A stretch of 64,000 bases of DNA, from assembly GCF_001306135.1 (NCBI RefSeq), contig NZ_LGKP01000025.1, positions 558,001 to 622,000 of the forward strand, read 5' to 3'. The stretch's first letter is position 1. Every line of letters begins with the position of its first letter. Positions 1 to 7,980 of this stretch are shown one piece after another. The DNA comes from Herpetosiphon geysericola (GTDB lineage: Bacteria; Chloroflexota; Chloroflexia; Chloroflexales; Herpetosiphonaceae). The position numbers were made by a program, and so were the translations under genes. The notes below the pieces were generated by a model. The model saw only the letters and a program-made list of their open reading frames with translations, searched no databases and was not told the origin of the DNA.

Positions 1-125
1 TCAAGGGTAAGTTGAAAGTTCGCCGGACTCGCAATGGCCAACAAAGTGGCTACAGCCGCAGTTGGAAAAAAGCCATCGTTACGTTGGCTCCAGGCGAACG
101 GATCGAAATCTTCGAAGATCTCTAG
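1..125 (+). CDS. rplW: 50S ribosomal protein L23 (3' end only)
   Basis: Only the last 40 codons are present; the gene enters from the left edge, with the reading frame beginning at base 3 and TAG at 123-125. The translated tail has the basic loop ([11 protein letters not shown]) followed by [20 protein letters not shown], the usual L23 C-terminus. L23 binds 23S rRNA at the exit of the peptide tunnel and docks trigger factor and SRP. Its position directly before rplB is the standard S10-operon order. The stop overlaps the Shine-Dalgarno (AGGAGG, 124-129) of rplB, which suggests coupled translation. Confidence 0.93.
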   Translation, partial: KGKLKVRRTRNGQQSGYSRSWKKAIVTLAPGERIEIFEDL

Positions 126-136
126 GAGGTTATGCA

Positions 137-964
137 GTGGGCATCAAACGCTATAAACCGACATCGCCTGGTCGGCGTGGCATGACTGTCTCGGACTTCG
201 CAGAAATCACGAAGTTCGAGCCAGAAAAAGCACTTACCGAACCCTTAAAGAAACATGCTGGCCGTAACAACCACGGCCACATTACCACCCGTCACCGTGG
301 TGGTGGCCACAAGCGCCGCTATCGCTTGATCGATTTCAAGCGCAAGAAATTTGATATTCCAGCAAAAGTAGCGGGGATCGAGTACGATCCAAACCGCTCA
401 GCGAATATCGCTTTGTTGCACTACACCGACGGCGAAAAACGCTATATCATTGCCCCATTGGGCTTGAAAGTTGGCGATATGTTGATGGCTGGCCCCAACG
501 CCGAAATTCGGGTTGGTAACGCTTTGCCATTGGCCAACATCCCAATCGGTTCGCAAATTCACAACATCGAATTGACCCCCGGTCGTGGTGGCCAAATGGT
601 GCGGAGTGCTGGTAACACCGCCCAATTGATGGCCCGCGAAGGTAACTACGCCACTGTGCGTTTGCCATCTGGCGAAATGCGCATGGTCCATATCAAGTGT
701 ATGGCTACCTTGGGTCAAGTCGGCAACGTTGATCACCAAAACATCATGATTGGGAAAGCTGGTCGCAGCCGCTGGTTGGGCCGTCGCCCAGTCGTGCGTG
801 GTTCAGCAATGAACCCTGTTGATCACCCACACGGTGGTGGTGAAGGTCGTGCCCCAACTGGGATGAACCCCAAAACCAAATGGGGCAAGCCAGCAATGGG
901 CAAAAAGACCCGCCACAACCCCCGCACCGATCGCTTTATCGTGCGGACGCGCAAGCAAAAATAA
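137..964 (+). CDS. rplB: 50S ribosomal protein L2
   Basis: L2 is a core 23S rRNA-binding protein needed for subunit joining and for the peptidyl-transferase centre. The 275-residue product begins [15 protein letters not shown] after the initiator, has the RNA-binding central domain, and ends with the conserved [16 protein letters not shown] segment containing the functionally important histidine. I chose GTG at 137 because AGGAGG at 124-129 lies 7 nt upstream. The frame stays open upstream to 62, but that part overlaps rplW and would add 25 residues unlike L2. Length agrees with the family (about 275). Confidence 0.96.
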   Translation: MGIKRYKPTSPGRRGMTVSDFAEITKFEPEKALTEPLKKHAGRNNHGHITTRHRGGGHKRRYRLIDFKRKKFDIPAKVAGIEYDPNRSANIALLHYTDGEKRYIIAPLGLKVGDMLMAGPNAEIRVGNALPLANIPIGSQIHNIELTPGRGGQMVRSAGNTAQLMAREGNYATVRLPSGEMRMVHIKCMATLGQVGNVDHQNIMIGKAGRSRWLGRRPVVRGSAMNPVDHPHGGGEGRAPTGMNPKTKWGKPAMGKKTRHNPRTDRFIVRTRKQK

Positions 965-971
965 ACCCTGG

Positions 972-1027
972 GGAGCGCTTCGTTGTGATGGCGCTCCTCA
1001 CCTTGGAGCAAGGGCGGCTTGGCCGCC
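972..1027 (+). promoter_or_regulatory. Two hairpins in the rplB-rpsS spacer
   Basis: The 148-nt gap between rplB and rpsS is long for this operon. It contains GGAGCGC (972-978) pairing with GCGCTCC (991-997), and GGCGGC (1013-1018) pairing with GCCGCC (1022-1027). Neither is followed by a T-run, so they look more like mRNA processing or stability elements than terminators. Function is inferred only. Confidence 0.4.
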
Positions 1028-1112
1028 GCTGCACTGGGTTGCGATAACTCGTGCAGCGCCTTCTCCCTCGTGAGTAGTGACAACAACTACTGCAACTAAA
1101 GGAAGGAAACGA

Positions 1113-1400
1113 ATGTCTCGTTCAACCAAAAAAGGTCCATTCGTTGACGTTCGGCTCTTGAGCCGCGTTGAAACGATGAATCGTGGCAATGAAAAGCGCC
1201 CACTCAAAACGTGGTCACGCGATTCAACCATCTTCCCTCAGATGGTTGGCCATACGATCGCTGTCCATGATGGCCGCCGCCACGTTCCAGTGTATATCAC
1301 TGAAAACATGGTTGGTCATAAGTTGGGTGAATTCGCGCCGACCCGCACATTCCGTGGGCACGGTGGCAAAAAGGCCGACAAGCGCGGCAAATTAAAATAA
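1113..1400 (+). CDS. rpsS: 30S ribosomal protein S19
   Basis: S19 sits in the head of the small subunit with S13 and contacts the A-site tRNA and bridge elements. The 95-residue product has the typical [12 protein letters not shown] start, the IVGHTI-like core (here [12 protein letters not shown]) and the C-terminal [12 protein letters not shown] motif. ATG 1113 was chosen because GGAAGG lies just upstream (1101-1106) and the family begins here. An in-frame start at 1077 would add 12 unrelated residues. It is followed after 10 nt by rplV. Confidence 0.96.
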   Translation: MSRSTKKGPFVDVRLLSRVETMNRGNEKRPLKTWSRDSTIFPQMVGHTIAVHDGRRHVPVYITENMVGHKLGEFAPTRTFRGHGGKKADKRGKLK

Positions 1401-1410
1401 GAGGTGCGCA

Positions 1411-1752
1411 ATGCAAGCTAAAGCCATTCTGCGTAACTTCCGCATGTCGCCGCAAAAAGTTCGGCTGGTTGCCGACCTCGTGCGCGGTAAAAATGTGACG
1501 GAAGCGCTGGGGATTTTGCAATATCTGCCCCACAAGGCAGCCCCAGAAATTGCCCGCGTGATCAAGTCGGCCAAGGCCAATGCCGATCACAACTATCAAA
1601 TGTCACCCGAGGATCTGGTCGTTAAAACGATTATGGTCGATGCTGGCCCAGTGCTCAAGCGCTACATGCCGCGTGCTCGTGGCCGTGGTGATCGTATCTT
1701 GAAGCGTTCGTCACACATTACCGTGATCGTCGATGACGGCGAAGTGTTGTAA
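1411..1752 (+). CDS. rplV: 50S ribosomal protein L22
   Basis: L22 lines the polypeptide exit tunnel and binds all 23S rRNA domains. The 113-residue product starts [27 protein letters not shown], a textbook L22 N-terminus. It ends with the beta-hairpin residues ([18 protein letters not shown]) that reach into the tunnel, where family mutations give macrolide resistance. GAGGTG lies upstream of the ATG. Length is normal. The next gene, rpsC, is separated by a 75-nt spacer occupied by a heptad-repeat hairpin. Confidence 0.96.
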   Translation: MQAKAILRNFRMSPQKVRLVADLVRGKNVTEALGILQYLPHKAAPEIARVIKSAKANADHNYQMSPEDLVVKTIMVDAGPVLKRYMPRARGRGDRILKRSSHITVIVDDGEVL

Positions 1753-1765
1753 AATCAACATTCAG

Positions 1766-1809
1766 AAGTCAAAATTCAAAATTGACCTTTGATTTTTGAC
1801 TTTTGACTT
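1766..1809 (+). repeat. Heptad-repeat hairpin between rplV and rpsC
   Basis: The spacer is built from imperfect copies of the 7-mer TTTTGAC and its complement. Arm 1766-1781 (AAGTCAAAATTCAAAA) pairs with 1794-1809 (TTTTGACTTTTGACTT) at 15 of 16 positions around a 12-nt loop. It ends 6 nt before the rpsC Shine-Dalgarno (AAGGAGG, 1816-1822). It could tune rpsC expression or be only a decayed repeat. Confidence 0.6.
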
Positions 1810-1827
1810 TTCTCTAAGGAGGATCTC

Positions 1828-2538
1828 TTGGGTCGTAAAGTGCATCCGAATGGATTCCGCCTCGGCATCATCAAAGATTGGAAATCGAAGTGGTTTGCCG
1901 AGCGTAACTATACCGAACAACTGCACCAAGATTTGGCACTGCGCAAATATATCGAAGGTGCCGATGAGTTGAAAAACGCTGGTGTAGCCCACGTTGATAT
2001 CGAACGCTCAGCCAACCGGGTTGAAGTGACCATCCACACGGCGAAGCCAGGGATCGTCATTGGCAAACGTGGCGCAAACGTCGATACACTCAAAAACCAA
2101 ATTGAAAAACTCACAGGCAAAAAGGTGCGCTTGAATATTCAAGAAATTCACCAGCCTGAATTAAATGCTTACCTGGTGGCCGAAAGCGTTGCTGAACAAA
2201 TCAGCAAACGGGTTTCACACAAACGCGCCATGAAGCAAGCAACCCAACGCGCCATGCGGCTTGGTGCCCAAGGCATCAAAGTCAAATGCTCAGGCCGTTT
2301 GGGTGGCGCTGAAATGAGCCGCTCATTGTGGGAACGTGAAGGTCGGGTGCCGTTGCACACCATTCGCGCAGATATCGACTACGCATTGGTGCACGCTCAC
2401 ACCACCTATGGCCGGATCGGGGTTAAAGTTTGGATTTATAAGGGCGATGTGCTTGGTCAACGCGAACGCCAAGCTGCTCCAGCAGCAGCCGCAGCCGATG
2501 CACCAAAAACCAACACTCGTTCGGGCAAGGGGTCGTAA
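1828..2538 (+). CDS. rpsC: 30S ribosomal protein S3
   Basis: S3 forms part of the mRNA entry channel and has helicase-like activity with S4 and S5. The product (236 aa) has the N-terminal [13 protein letters not shown], a type-II KH domain ([22 protein letters not shown], about residues 60-95, with the GKRG loop) and the C-terminal S3 domain ending in an Ala/Ser/Lys-rich tail. The start is TTG at 1828, 5 nt after AAGGAGG (1816-1822); no ATG nearby gives the family N-terminus. TTG use here is unusual among its neighbours and may reduce initiation. Confidence 0.96.
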   Translation: MGRKVHPNGFRLGIIKDWKSKWFAERNYTEQLHQDLALRKYIEGADELKNAGVAHVDIERSANRVEVTIHTAKPGIVIGKRGANVDTLKNQIEKLTGKKVRLNIQEIHQPELNAYLVAESVAEQISKRVSHKRAMKQATQRAMRLGAQGIKVKCSGRLGGAEMSRSLWEREGRVPLHTIRADIDYALVHAHTTYGRIGVKVWIYKGDVLGQRERQAAPAAAAADAPKTNTRSGKGS

Positions 2539-2541
2539 ACC

Positions 2542-2979
2542 ATGTTAATGCCCAAGCAAATGAAATATCGCCGCCCACACCGCCCTCGAAATATCAAGGG
2601 TATTGCTCAGCGCGGCGCGACGGTGGCTTTCGGTGATTTTGGGTTGGTCTCACTCGAAGCAGGCTGGATTACCAGCCGCCAAATCGAATCAGCCCGCCGG
2701 ACGATCACCAACTACGTTAAGCGGGGTGGTAAAGTTTGGATTCGGATCTTCCCAGATCGTCCAATTACCCAAAAACCTGCTGAAACGCGGATGGGTTCTG
2801 GTAAAGGTTCAGTTGAATACTATGTCGCAGTGATCAAGCCAGGTCGCGTGTTGTTCGAATTGAACGGCGTGCCCGAAGATGTGGCCCAAGAAGCACTGCG
2901 CCGCGCTGCCCAAAAGTTGCCTGTTAAGTGCAAATTCGTAACCAAGGCATCGCAGGAGGTTGGCTCAAATGAAGGCTAG
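2542..2979 (+). CDS. rplP: 50S ribosomal protein L16
   Basis: L16 binds near the A site and helps position tRNA. The 145-aa product begins [17 protein letters not shown] and contains [19 protein letters not shown] and the [15 protein letters not shown] loop, all diagnostic. It starts 3 nt after the rpsC stop, so translation is probably coupled. Its end overlaps the rpmC start by 11 nt, and the rpmC Shine-Dalgarno AGGAGG (2954-2959) lies inside the rplP reading frame. Confidence 0.96.
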   Translation: MLMPKQMKYRRPHRPRNIKGIAQRGATVAFGDFGLVSLEAGWITSRQIESARRTITNYVKRGGKVWIRIFPDRPITQKPAETRMGSGKGSVEYYVAVIKPGRVLFELNGVPEDVAQEALRRAAQKLPVKCKFVTKASQEVGSNEG

Positions 2980-3172
2980 TGAACTGCGCGATATGAGCAA
3001 TGCTGATTTGGAAAAGTTGATCAACGATAACAAACAAGAGTTGTTCACCATGCGTTTCCAAAAATCAGTTGGCAAATTGACCAACACCGCTCGTGTGCGG
3101 TTGTTGAAAAAAGATATCGCCCGCGCCAAAACGGTCATCCACGAACGCAGCTTGGTGGCGGAGGGGAATTAA
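2969..3172 (+). CDS. rpmC: 50S ribosomal protein L29
   Basis: L29 is a small two-helix protein near the tunnel exit that helps form the SRP and trigger-factor docking site with L23. The product is 67 aa, [21 protein letters not shown]..., ending with the usual basic helix [19 protein letters not shown] 2969 is 9 nt after AGGAGG and fits the family; a TTG at 2960 would add three residues. The stop TAA shares one base with the rpsQ ATG. Confidence 0.95.
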   Translation: MKASELRDMSNADLEKLINDNKQELFTMRFQKSVGKLTNTARVRLLKKDIARAKTVIHERSLVAEGN

Positions 3173-3510
3173 TGAACGAGCATTTAGCAACAACTGACAG
3201 CCGCAAACAAAAAGTTGGCCGCGTTGTCAGCAGTAAAATGAACAAAACCGTGGTGGTTGCAGTCGATTACCTGCGCCCCCACCCGTTGTATCGCAAAACC
3301 GTGCGCCAAACCAGCAAGTTTTACGCTCACGATGAAAACAACGAATGTCATGTAGGCGATACCGTGGTGATTGAAGAAACCCGCCCCTTGAGCAAGCTCA
3401 AGCGCTGGCGTGTGGTCGAAATCGCCAAAAAGAATCGCCGCGAAGGCTTGAATGTCTTGCGCCAAGACGTTGTAACCGTTGAAGGCGAAACCGAGGAGGC
3501 CTCGTCGTGA
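3172..3510 (+). CDS. rpsQ: 30S ribosomal protein S17
   Basis: S17 is a primary 16S rRNA binder with an OB fold. Residues [18 protein letters not shown] and [30 protein letters not shown] are diagnostic. At 112 aa it is longer than the typical 80-90: it has an extra N-terminal stretch of about 12 residues and a C-terminal acidic tail ([10 protein letters not shown]). It overlaps rpmC by one base and rplN by four (GTGA), indicating translational coupling. Confidence 0.95.
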   Translation: MNEHLATTDSRKQKVGRVVSSKMNKTVVVAVDYLRPHPLYRKTVRQTSKFYAHDENNECHVGDTVVIEETRPLSKLKRWRVVEIAKKNRREGLNVLRQDVVTVEGETEEASS

Positions 3511-3875
3511 TCCAGCAAGAATCTCGGATGCGGGTTGCCGATAACACAGGCGCCAAAGAGCTGCTGTGTATTCGGGTGCTCGGTGGTACCAAGCGTCGCT
3601 ACGCTAGCGTTGGCGATACGATCATTGCAACCGTCAAACAAGCCAACCCAGGTGGTTCGGCTAAAAAAGGCGAAGTTGTTCGTGCCGTAATCGTGCGGGT
3701 CAAAAAGGGCTACACTCGCCCAGATGGCTCGATGATTCAGTTTGATGATAATGCAGCCGTCATTATCAACCAACAAGGCAACCCTCGCGGCACGCGTATC
3801 TTTGGGCCGGTCGCCCGTGAATTGCGCGAAAAACAGTTTATGAAGATCATCTCACTTGCTCCAGAAGTGTTGTAA
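3507..3875 (+). CDS. rplN: 50S ribosomal protein L14
   Basis: L14 lies at the subunit interface and contributes to bridges B5 and B8. The 122-aa product [27 protein letters not shown]...[27 protein letters not shown] matches the family from end to end. The start is GTG 3507, whose last bases form the TGA stop of rpsQ; GAGGAGG lies upstream at 3493-3499. Length is exactly typical. Confidence 0.97.
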   Translation: MIQQESRMRVADNTGAKELLCIRVLGGTKRRYASVGDTIIATVKQANPGGSAKKGEVVRAVIVRVKKGYTRPDGSMIQFDDNAAVIINQQGNPRGTRIFGPVARELREKQFMKIISLAPEVL

Positions 3876-3891
3876 CATTCTTCACGAGCTG

Positions 3892-3900
3892 TGGTACAAT
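3892..3900 (+). promoter_or_regulatory. Possible extended -10 promoter before rplX
   Basis: TGG-TACAAT (3892-3900) matches the TGn-TATAAT extended -10 pattern in the rplN-rplX spacer. A weak -35 (TTGTAA, 3870-3875) lies 19 nt away and overlaps the rplN stop. It could supply internal transcription of the spc-type genes. Confidence 0.35.
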
Positions 3901-3947
3901 ACAACGCTTGTGGGCAACCGCATAGCGTTGACTATGGAGGCAAAACC

Positions 3948-4256
3948 ATGCACGTCAAAAAGGGCGACCGCGTAGTGGTACTTAGTGGGCGCGAAAAAGG
4001 CCGCGAAGGTGTAATCAAGCAGTCTTTGCCCAAAAAAGAACGCGTCGTCGTTGAAAATGTCAATATTGTTAAAAAACACGTCAAGCCGATGGGCAATCGC
4101 CAAGGCGGCATCTTAGAAGTTGAAGCTGCGATGCATGTCTCAAAAGTCATGTTAATTTGCCCAGCTTGTGGTAAGCCCTCACGGACTGGCCACCGCGTCA
4201 ACGACGAAGGCAAAAAAGTGCGTGTTTGCAAGCAATGCAATGCCGACGTTGCCTAA
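3948..4256 (+). CDS. rplX: 50S ribosomal protein L24
   Basis: L24 initiates large-subunit assembly. The product (102 aa) has the KOW motif [20 protein letters not shown] at residues 4-23 and a C-terminal zinc-knuckle-like CPAC...CKQC pair common in non-proteobacterial L24. ATG 3948 follows GGAGG (3936-3940) by 7 nt and gives the family N-terminus; the frame is open further upstream, but that part is not L24-like. It is separated from rplN by 72 nt holding a possible promoter, and from rplE by 165 nt. Confidence 0.95.
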   Translation: MHVKKGDRVVVLSGREKGREGVIKQSLPKKERVVVENVNIVKKHVKPMGNRQGGILEVEAAMHVSKVMLICPACGKPSRTGHRVNDEGKKVRVCKQCNADVA

Positions 4257-4273
4257 TTTGGCAAAGTCGAAGA

Positions 4274-4316
4274 CAAATGAGCAATGAACAACCTTTAGTT
4301 GCTGACTACTCATTTG
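4274..4316 (+). repeat. Inverted repeat in the rplX-rplE spacer
   Basis: CAAATGAG (4274-4281) and CTCATTTG (4309-4316) form a perfect 8-bp inverted repeat within the 165-nt gap. No T-run follows. Elsewhere in the gap I see no gene; the short open frame at 4226-4414 is not protein-like. Confidence 0.4.
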
Positions 4317-4421
4317 GTACGGAACTATCGTATTTTCCATCTGGGCTGGCGCAGTTGTGCCGCAACCGTTTGGTAGCCTTGGTTACCAATGCTGTCGCCG
4401 AACCCCAGAAGTGAGGAACCC

Positions 4422-4961
4422 ATGGCACGTCTTAAGGATGTCTATTTGAAGACCGTGGCTCCTGCATTGTTCAAGGACTTTGGCTTTAAGTCCCCAATGC
4501 AAGTGCCCCGTATTACCAAGATCGTCATCAACATTGGCTTAGGTGAAGCGTTGCAAAACCCCAAAGCGGTGGAAGCAGCAATTGGCGATTTGACCATGAT
4601 TGCAGGTCAAAAACCAGTTGTGACCCGCGCTAAGAAATCGTTGGCAGCCTTCAAACTCCGCCAAGGTATGCCGATCGGCGCAATGGTAACGCTGCGCAAT
4701 GAACGCATGTACGATTTTTATGATCGTCTGGTTAACTTGGCGTTACCCCGTATCCGCGACTTCCAAGGCTTAAGCCGCAAATCGTTCGATGGTCGCGGGA
4801 ACTACAGTATCGGTATTCGGGAACAAATCATCTTCCCTGAAATCGAATACGATAAAGTCGATAAAATTCGTGGGCTTGAGGTGGCGATTGTTACCACCGC
4901 TCCAAACGACGAACAAGGCTTTGCTTTGTTGAAGGCGTTGGGCATGCCGTTTCGTGACTAG
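4422..4961 (+). CDS. rplE: 50S ribosomal protein L5
   Basis: L5 binds 5S rRNA in the central protuberance and contacts P-site tRNA. The 179-aa product starts [22 protein letters not shown] and contains [42 protein letters not shown] and the closing [31 protein letters not shown] 4422 follows GAGGA at 4413-4417. An in-frame ATG at 4389 would add 11 residues not seen in the family. Confidence 0.96.
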   Translation: MARLKDVYLKTVAPALFKDFGFKSPMQVPRITKIVINIGLGEALQNPKAVEAAIGDLTMIAGQKPVVTRAKKSLAAFKLRQGMPIGAMVTLRNERMYDFYDRLVNLALPRIRDFQGLSRKSFDGRGNYSIGIREQIIFPEIEYDKVDKIRGLEVAIVTTAPNDEQGFALLKALGMPFRD

Positions 4962-5024
4962 AGTTGGCAAGGGACTACAGGGGTAGTCAACCGACAACTC
5001 GTAACTGGGAGGCCAAAACAGTCT

Positions 5025-5210
5025 ATGGCTAAGAAATCGATGATCATCAAGGCGAATCGCGCACCAAAATTTTCAACGCAGGGATACAATCGCTGCAAGC
5101 GCTGTGGTCGGCCTCGGGCGTACATGCGAAAATTTGGTATCTGCCGGATCTGCTTCCGCGAGTTGGCTTCACAAGGCCTAATTCCCGGTGTAACAAAATC
5201 AAGCTGGTAG
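5025..5210 (+). CDS. rpsN: 30S ribosomal protein S14 type Z (zinc form)
   Basis: This is the short (61 aa), zinc-binding S14 with CKRC and CRIC at about residues 24-27 and 40-43, ending [10 protein letters not shown]. It assembles in the 30S head near S3 and S10. The Zn form is typical of Gram-positives and Chloroflexota and differs from the longer C-minus form. It follows rplE after 63 nt, which include a small hairpin (GACTA...TAGTC). GGGAGG precedes the ATG. Confidence 0.95.
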   Translation: MAKKSMIIKANRAPKFSTQGYNRCKRCGRPRAYMRKFGICRICFRELASQGLIPGVTKSSW

Positions 5211-5228
5211 AACCAGGAGGACGAGCTA

Positions 5229-5627
5229 GTGAGCGTTAATGATCCAATTGCCGACCTGCTGACACGCATCCGCAACGCGGGTATGGCACGTCACCAAACA
5301 GTGACGATCCCATTGTCGAAAATCAAGCGCGGCATTGCTGAAATTTTGCAAGCCGAAGGCTATATTAAGAGCTTTGAGGTTCAAGAAGGCACACCATTCT
5401 CAAACTTGGTGTTGACCTTGAAATATGCTGCTGACCGCAAGCCAGTGATTACCGGCTTGAAGCGGGTTAGCCGCCCAGGCTTGCGGGTCTACACCAAGCG
5501 CAACGAGATTCCTCGCGTGCGCAACGGTTTGGGCTTGAGCATCCTTTCAACTCCTAAAGGGTTGATGACCGGCGATGCTGCTTGGAAAGCAGGCGTTGGC
5601 GGTGAAATTGTTTGTTACATTTGGTAA
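5229..5627 (+). CDS. rpsH: 30S ribosomal protein S8
   Basis: S8 is a primary binder of the 16S central domain and in many bacteria a translational repressor of the spc operon. The product is 132 aa: [22 protein letters not shown] at the N-terminus and the C-terminal signature [20 protein letters not shown]...GGEIVCYIW. The start is GTG 5229, 8 nt after AGGAGG (5215-5220). Length is typical. Confidence 0.96.
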   Translation: MSVNDPIADLLTRIRNAGMARHQTVTIPLSKIKRGIAEILQAEGYIKSFEVQEGTPFSNLVLTLKYAADRKPVITGLKRVSRPGLRVYTKRNEIPRVRNGLGLSILSTPKGLMTGDAAWKAGVGGEIVCYIW

Positions 5628-5682
5628 TACTAAACGAGGACAACGGTAGGATTACCGTCATCACTCGTGGAGGAAATGACCC

Positions 5683-6222
5683 ATGTCACGTATCGGTCGC
5701 AAACCGATTGAAGTTCCAGCTGGTGTAACTGTGAACGTCGACAGCGATAATGTTGTCACGGTCAAAGGCCCCAAAGGAACCTTGAGCGAAGCAATTCGCC
5801 CTGAAATTACGGTGAATATCGATGGCGCAACGGTAGAAATCACCCGCGTCAACGATAGCCGTCAGGCTCGCGCATTTCACGGTCTCTCACGGACGCTGGT
5901 CGCCAATATGGTTGACGGCGTGACCAAGGGCTTTGAAAAAACGCTCGAAATGAATGGTACAGGCTATCGCGCTACCCTTGATGGCAAAATCTTGGTGCTT
6001 TCGCTTGGCTTCTCGCACCCAGTGCGGGTTGAGCCATACGAAGGCAACAGCTTTGAAGTAGCTGAGCGCCGGGTTGTGATCAAAGGCCCCAACAAGCAAA
6101 AAGTTGGCGACCAAGCAGCGAACATTCGCAAGCTGCGTCCACCCGAACCCTACTTGGGCAAAGGCATCAAGTACAGCGACGAAGTGATCCGCCGCAAGGC
6201 CGGTAAAGCTGGTAAGAAGTAG
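5683..6222 (+). CDS. rplF: 50S ribosomal protein L6
   Basis: L6 sits near the factor-binding centre at the base of the L7/L12 stalk. It is 179 aa, with two homologous domains: the N-terminal [16 protein letters not shown] and the C-terminal [28 protein letters not shown] motif, which is the family signature. GGAGG at 5670-5674 precedes the ATG. The following 69-nt spacer contains a GC-rich inverted repeat (6229-6235 with 6258-6264). Confidence 0.96.
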   Translation: MSRIGRKPIEVPAGVTVNVDSDNVVTVKGPKGTLSEAIRPEITVNIDGATVEITRVNDSRQARAFHGLSRTLVANMVDGVTKGFEKTLEMNGTGYRATLDGKILVLSLGFSHPVRVEPYEGNSFEVAERRVVIKGPNKQKVGDQAANIRKLRPPEPYLGKGIKYSDEVIRRKAGKAGKK

Positions 6223-6291
6223 GCTGTTGGCGGCGGCGTAGCGTGACCCCACTAACGCGCCGCCTAACCCACCTACAGGAGAAATATAGCA

Positions 6292-6657
6292 ATGTCGAAA
6301 TTTTCATCCCGCGAATTGCGCGCCCGACGGCATCGTCGGCTTCGTGGCCAACTGAGTGGCACACCTGAGCGCCCACGCTTGAATGTGTTTCGCTCAGGCC
6401 TGAATATCTATGCCCAAGTGATCGATGATCTCGCTGGTCATACGCTTGTTTCCGCGTCGACGATCGATACCGAATTACGCGGCAGCCTTGGTGAGCAACG
6501 CAAACTCGAACAAGCCCATTCAGTTGGCAAGGCCGTTGCAGAACGCGCTCGCGCCGCTGGGATTACCAAAGTGGTGTTCGATCGCGGTGGCTACAAATAT
6601 CACGGTCGTGTGAAAGCTGTTGCCGAAGGGGCACGCGAAGGCGGACTTGAATTCTAA
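6292..6657 (+). CDS. rplR: 50S ribosomal protein L18
   Basis: L18 binds 5S rRNA and carries it into the 50S particle with L5. The 121-aa product has the basic N-terminal tail [21 protein letters not shown], the core [26 protein letters not shown], and the C-terminal [34 protein letters not shown] lies upstream of ATG 6292. It is followed after 17 nt by rpsE. Confidence 0.96.
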   Translation: MSKFSSRELRARRHRRLRGQLSGTPERPRLNVFRSGLNIYAQVIDDLAGHTLVSASTIDTELRGSLGEQRKLEQAHSVGKAVAERARAAGITKVVFDRGGYKYHGRVKAVAEGAREGGLEF

Positions 6658-6674
6658 TCAACTCTGGAGGCAAC

Positions 6675-7223
6675 GTGGCGAAGCGAAATCGATCAAACGC
6701 TGACGAAGTTGAACTGGACGAACGAGTTGTCCAAATCAACCGGGTCGCGAAAGTGGTCAAGGGTGGCCGCCGCTTCAACTTTAGCACCGTCGTAGTCGTT
6801 GGCGATGGCAACGGCAATGTCGGGCTAGGGATGGGCAAGGCTTCTGAAGTACCTGAAGCTATTCGCAAGGGTGCTGAATCAGCTAAACGCAATATGATCG
6901 CGGTTTCGGTTATCGGAACCACCATTCCCCATGAAATTGTGTCAACCTATAAAGCATCCAAAGTGTTGCTTAAACCAGCTTCAGCTGGTACCGGCGTTAT
7001 CGCTGGTGGTGGCGTGCGCGCCGTGCTTGAAGCCGCTGGCATCAAGGACGTTCTGACCAAATCATTGGGCAGCAACAACTCAGTCAATGTGGTGCGAGCT
7101 ACGTTGAAGGCCCTTTCTGAATTGCGCACTCCGCAAGAAGAAGGCCGCCGCCGTGGCCGTGCTGCATCGTCATTCCGCCTGAGCGGCCAAAGCCGCGCCG
7201 TTATCAGCGGTACGGAGGAATAA
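6675..7223 (+). CDS. rpsE: 30S ribosomal protein S5
   Basis: S5 acts in decoding fidelity and mRNA helicase activity with S3 and S4. The 182-aa product has the double-stranded-RNA-binding S5 domain ([22 protein letters not shown], residues 16-37) and the C-terminal domain with [29 protein letters not shown]. The start is GTG 6675, following TGGAGG at 6665-6670. The C-terminal basic tail ([16 protein letters not shown]) is a little longer than usual. Confidence 0.96.
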   Translation: MAKRNRSNADEVELDERVVQINRVAKVVKGGRRFNFSTVVVVGDGNGNVGLGMGKASEVPEAIRKGAESAKRNMIAVSVIGTTIPHEIVSTYKASKVLLKPASAGTGVIAGGGVRAVLEAAGIKDVLTKSLGSNNSVNVVRATLKALSELRTPQEEGRRRGRAASSFRLSGQSRAVISGTEE

Positions 7224-7225
7224 CG

Positions 7226-7423
7226 ATGGCAACCTTACGTATTACGTATAAAAAAAGTTCAATTGGCTATAGCCAAGCGCAAAAAGATACCGTTCGCTCG
7301 CTCGGTTTGCGCAAATTGAACCAAGTGGTCGAGCTTCAAGATACTCCAGTTGTCCGTGGGATGATCTTCAAGATCAAGCACTTGGTAACTGTCGAGGAAG
7401 TGACTGCGACGGAGGCCAAGTAA
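7226..7423 (+). CDS. rpmD: 50S ribosomal protein L30
   Basis: The 65-aa product [33 protein letters not shown]...[16 protein letters not shown] is the bacterial-length L30 with its ferredoxin-like fold. L30 binds 23S rRNA and is dispensable in some bacteria. The ATG is 2 nt after the rpsE stop, with GGAGG inside the end of rpsE. The stop TAA shares its last A with the rplO ATG. Confidence 0.95.
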   Translation: MATLRITYKKSSIGYSQAQKDTVRSLGLRKLNQVVELQDTPVVRGMIFKIKHLVTVEEVTATEAK

Positions 7424-7875
7424 TGAAATTGCACGATCTGAAGCCAGCACCAGGCTCAACCCGCAAAACCAAGCGGGTTGGTCGTGGTCATGGTTCGGGC
7501 AAAGGGAAAACCTCTGGTAAAGGTATGATGGGTCAAAAGGCTCGTTCAGGGCCAAACCCATACCCACACTTTGAAGGTGGTCAGAATCCTTTGGTCCGCC
7601 GGATGCCCTACAAGCGCGGCTTTACCAACATTTTCCGGGTCGAATATACCATCGTTAACGTTGGCGATTTGACCGAATGGAACAATGGCGATGTAACGCC
7701 AGAAACCCTGCGCGAAGTCGGCTTGATCAAAAACCTCAAGCAACCTATCAAAGTCCTCGGCGATGGCGACCTGAACGTAGCCCTCAAGGTGCGTGTCCAC
7801 AAGGTTAGCGCCAGCGCTCGCCAAAAAATTGAGGCTGCGGGCGGTTCAGTCGAATTGATTGACGCTGCCGCCTAA
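7423..7875 (+). CDS. rplO: 50S ribosomal protein L15
   Basis: L15 is a late-assembly 50S protein with an extended glycine-rich N-terminus. The product (150 aa) starts [34 protein letters not shown]..., with [18 protein letters not shown] and the C-terminal globular domain VKVLGDGDL. The one-base overlap with rpmD implies coupling. It is followed by a long nested hairpin before secY. Confidence 0.96.
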   Translation: MKLHDLKPAPGSTRKTKRVGRGHGSGKGKTSGKGMMGQKARSGPNPYPHFEGGQNPLVRRMPYKRGFTNIFRVEYTIVNVGDLTEWNNGDVTPETLREVGLIKNLKQPIKVLGDGDLNVALKVRVHKVSASARQKIEAAGGSVELIDAAA

Positions 7876-7889
7876 ACAATGGTGATGCG

Positions 7890-7956
7890 ATGACCTTCTT
7901 TTGCGACGGCGTAGCGGGCTTTGCCCAAGGCTACGCTGTTTGCAAATGAAGGTCAT
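7890..7956 (+). promoter_or_regulatory. Nested hairpin between rplO and secY
   Basis: Three concentric arms are visible: ATGACCTTC (7890-7898) with GAAGGTCAT (7948-7956), GCGTAGC (7909-7915) with GCTACGC (7930-7936), and GGC (7917-7919) with GCC (7924-7926). No T-run follows, so it is not a plain terminator. It lies 24 nt before the secY start and could be an mRNA-processing site or translational control element. Confidence 0.55.
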
Positions 7957-7980
7957 TCGTGCATTACACAGGAGAATTCC

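Noticed and set aside
62-136. N-terminal extension of rplB from an upstream ATG
   Set aside because: It overlaps rplW in another frame, has no family similarity, and the GTG at 137 has an ideal Shine-Dalgarno.
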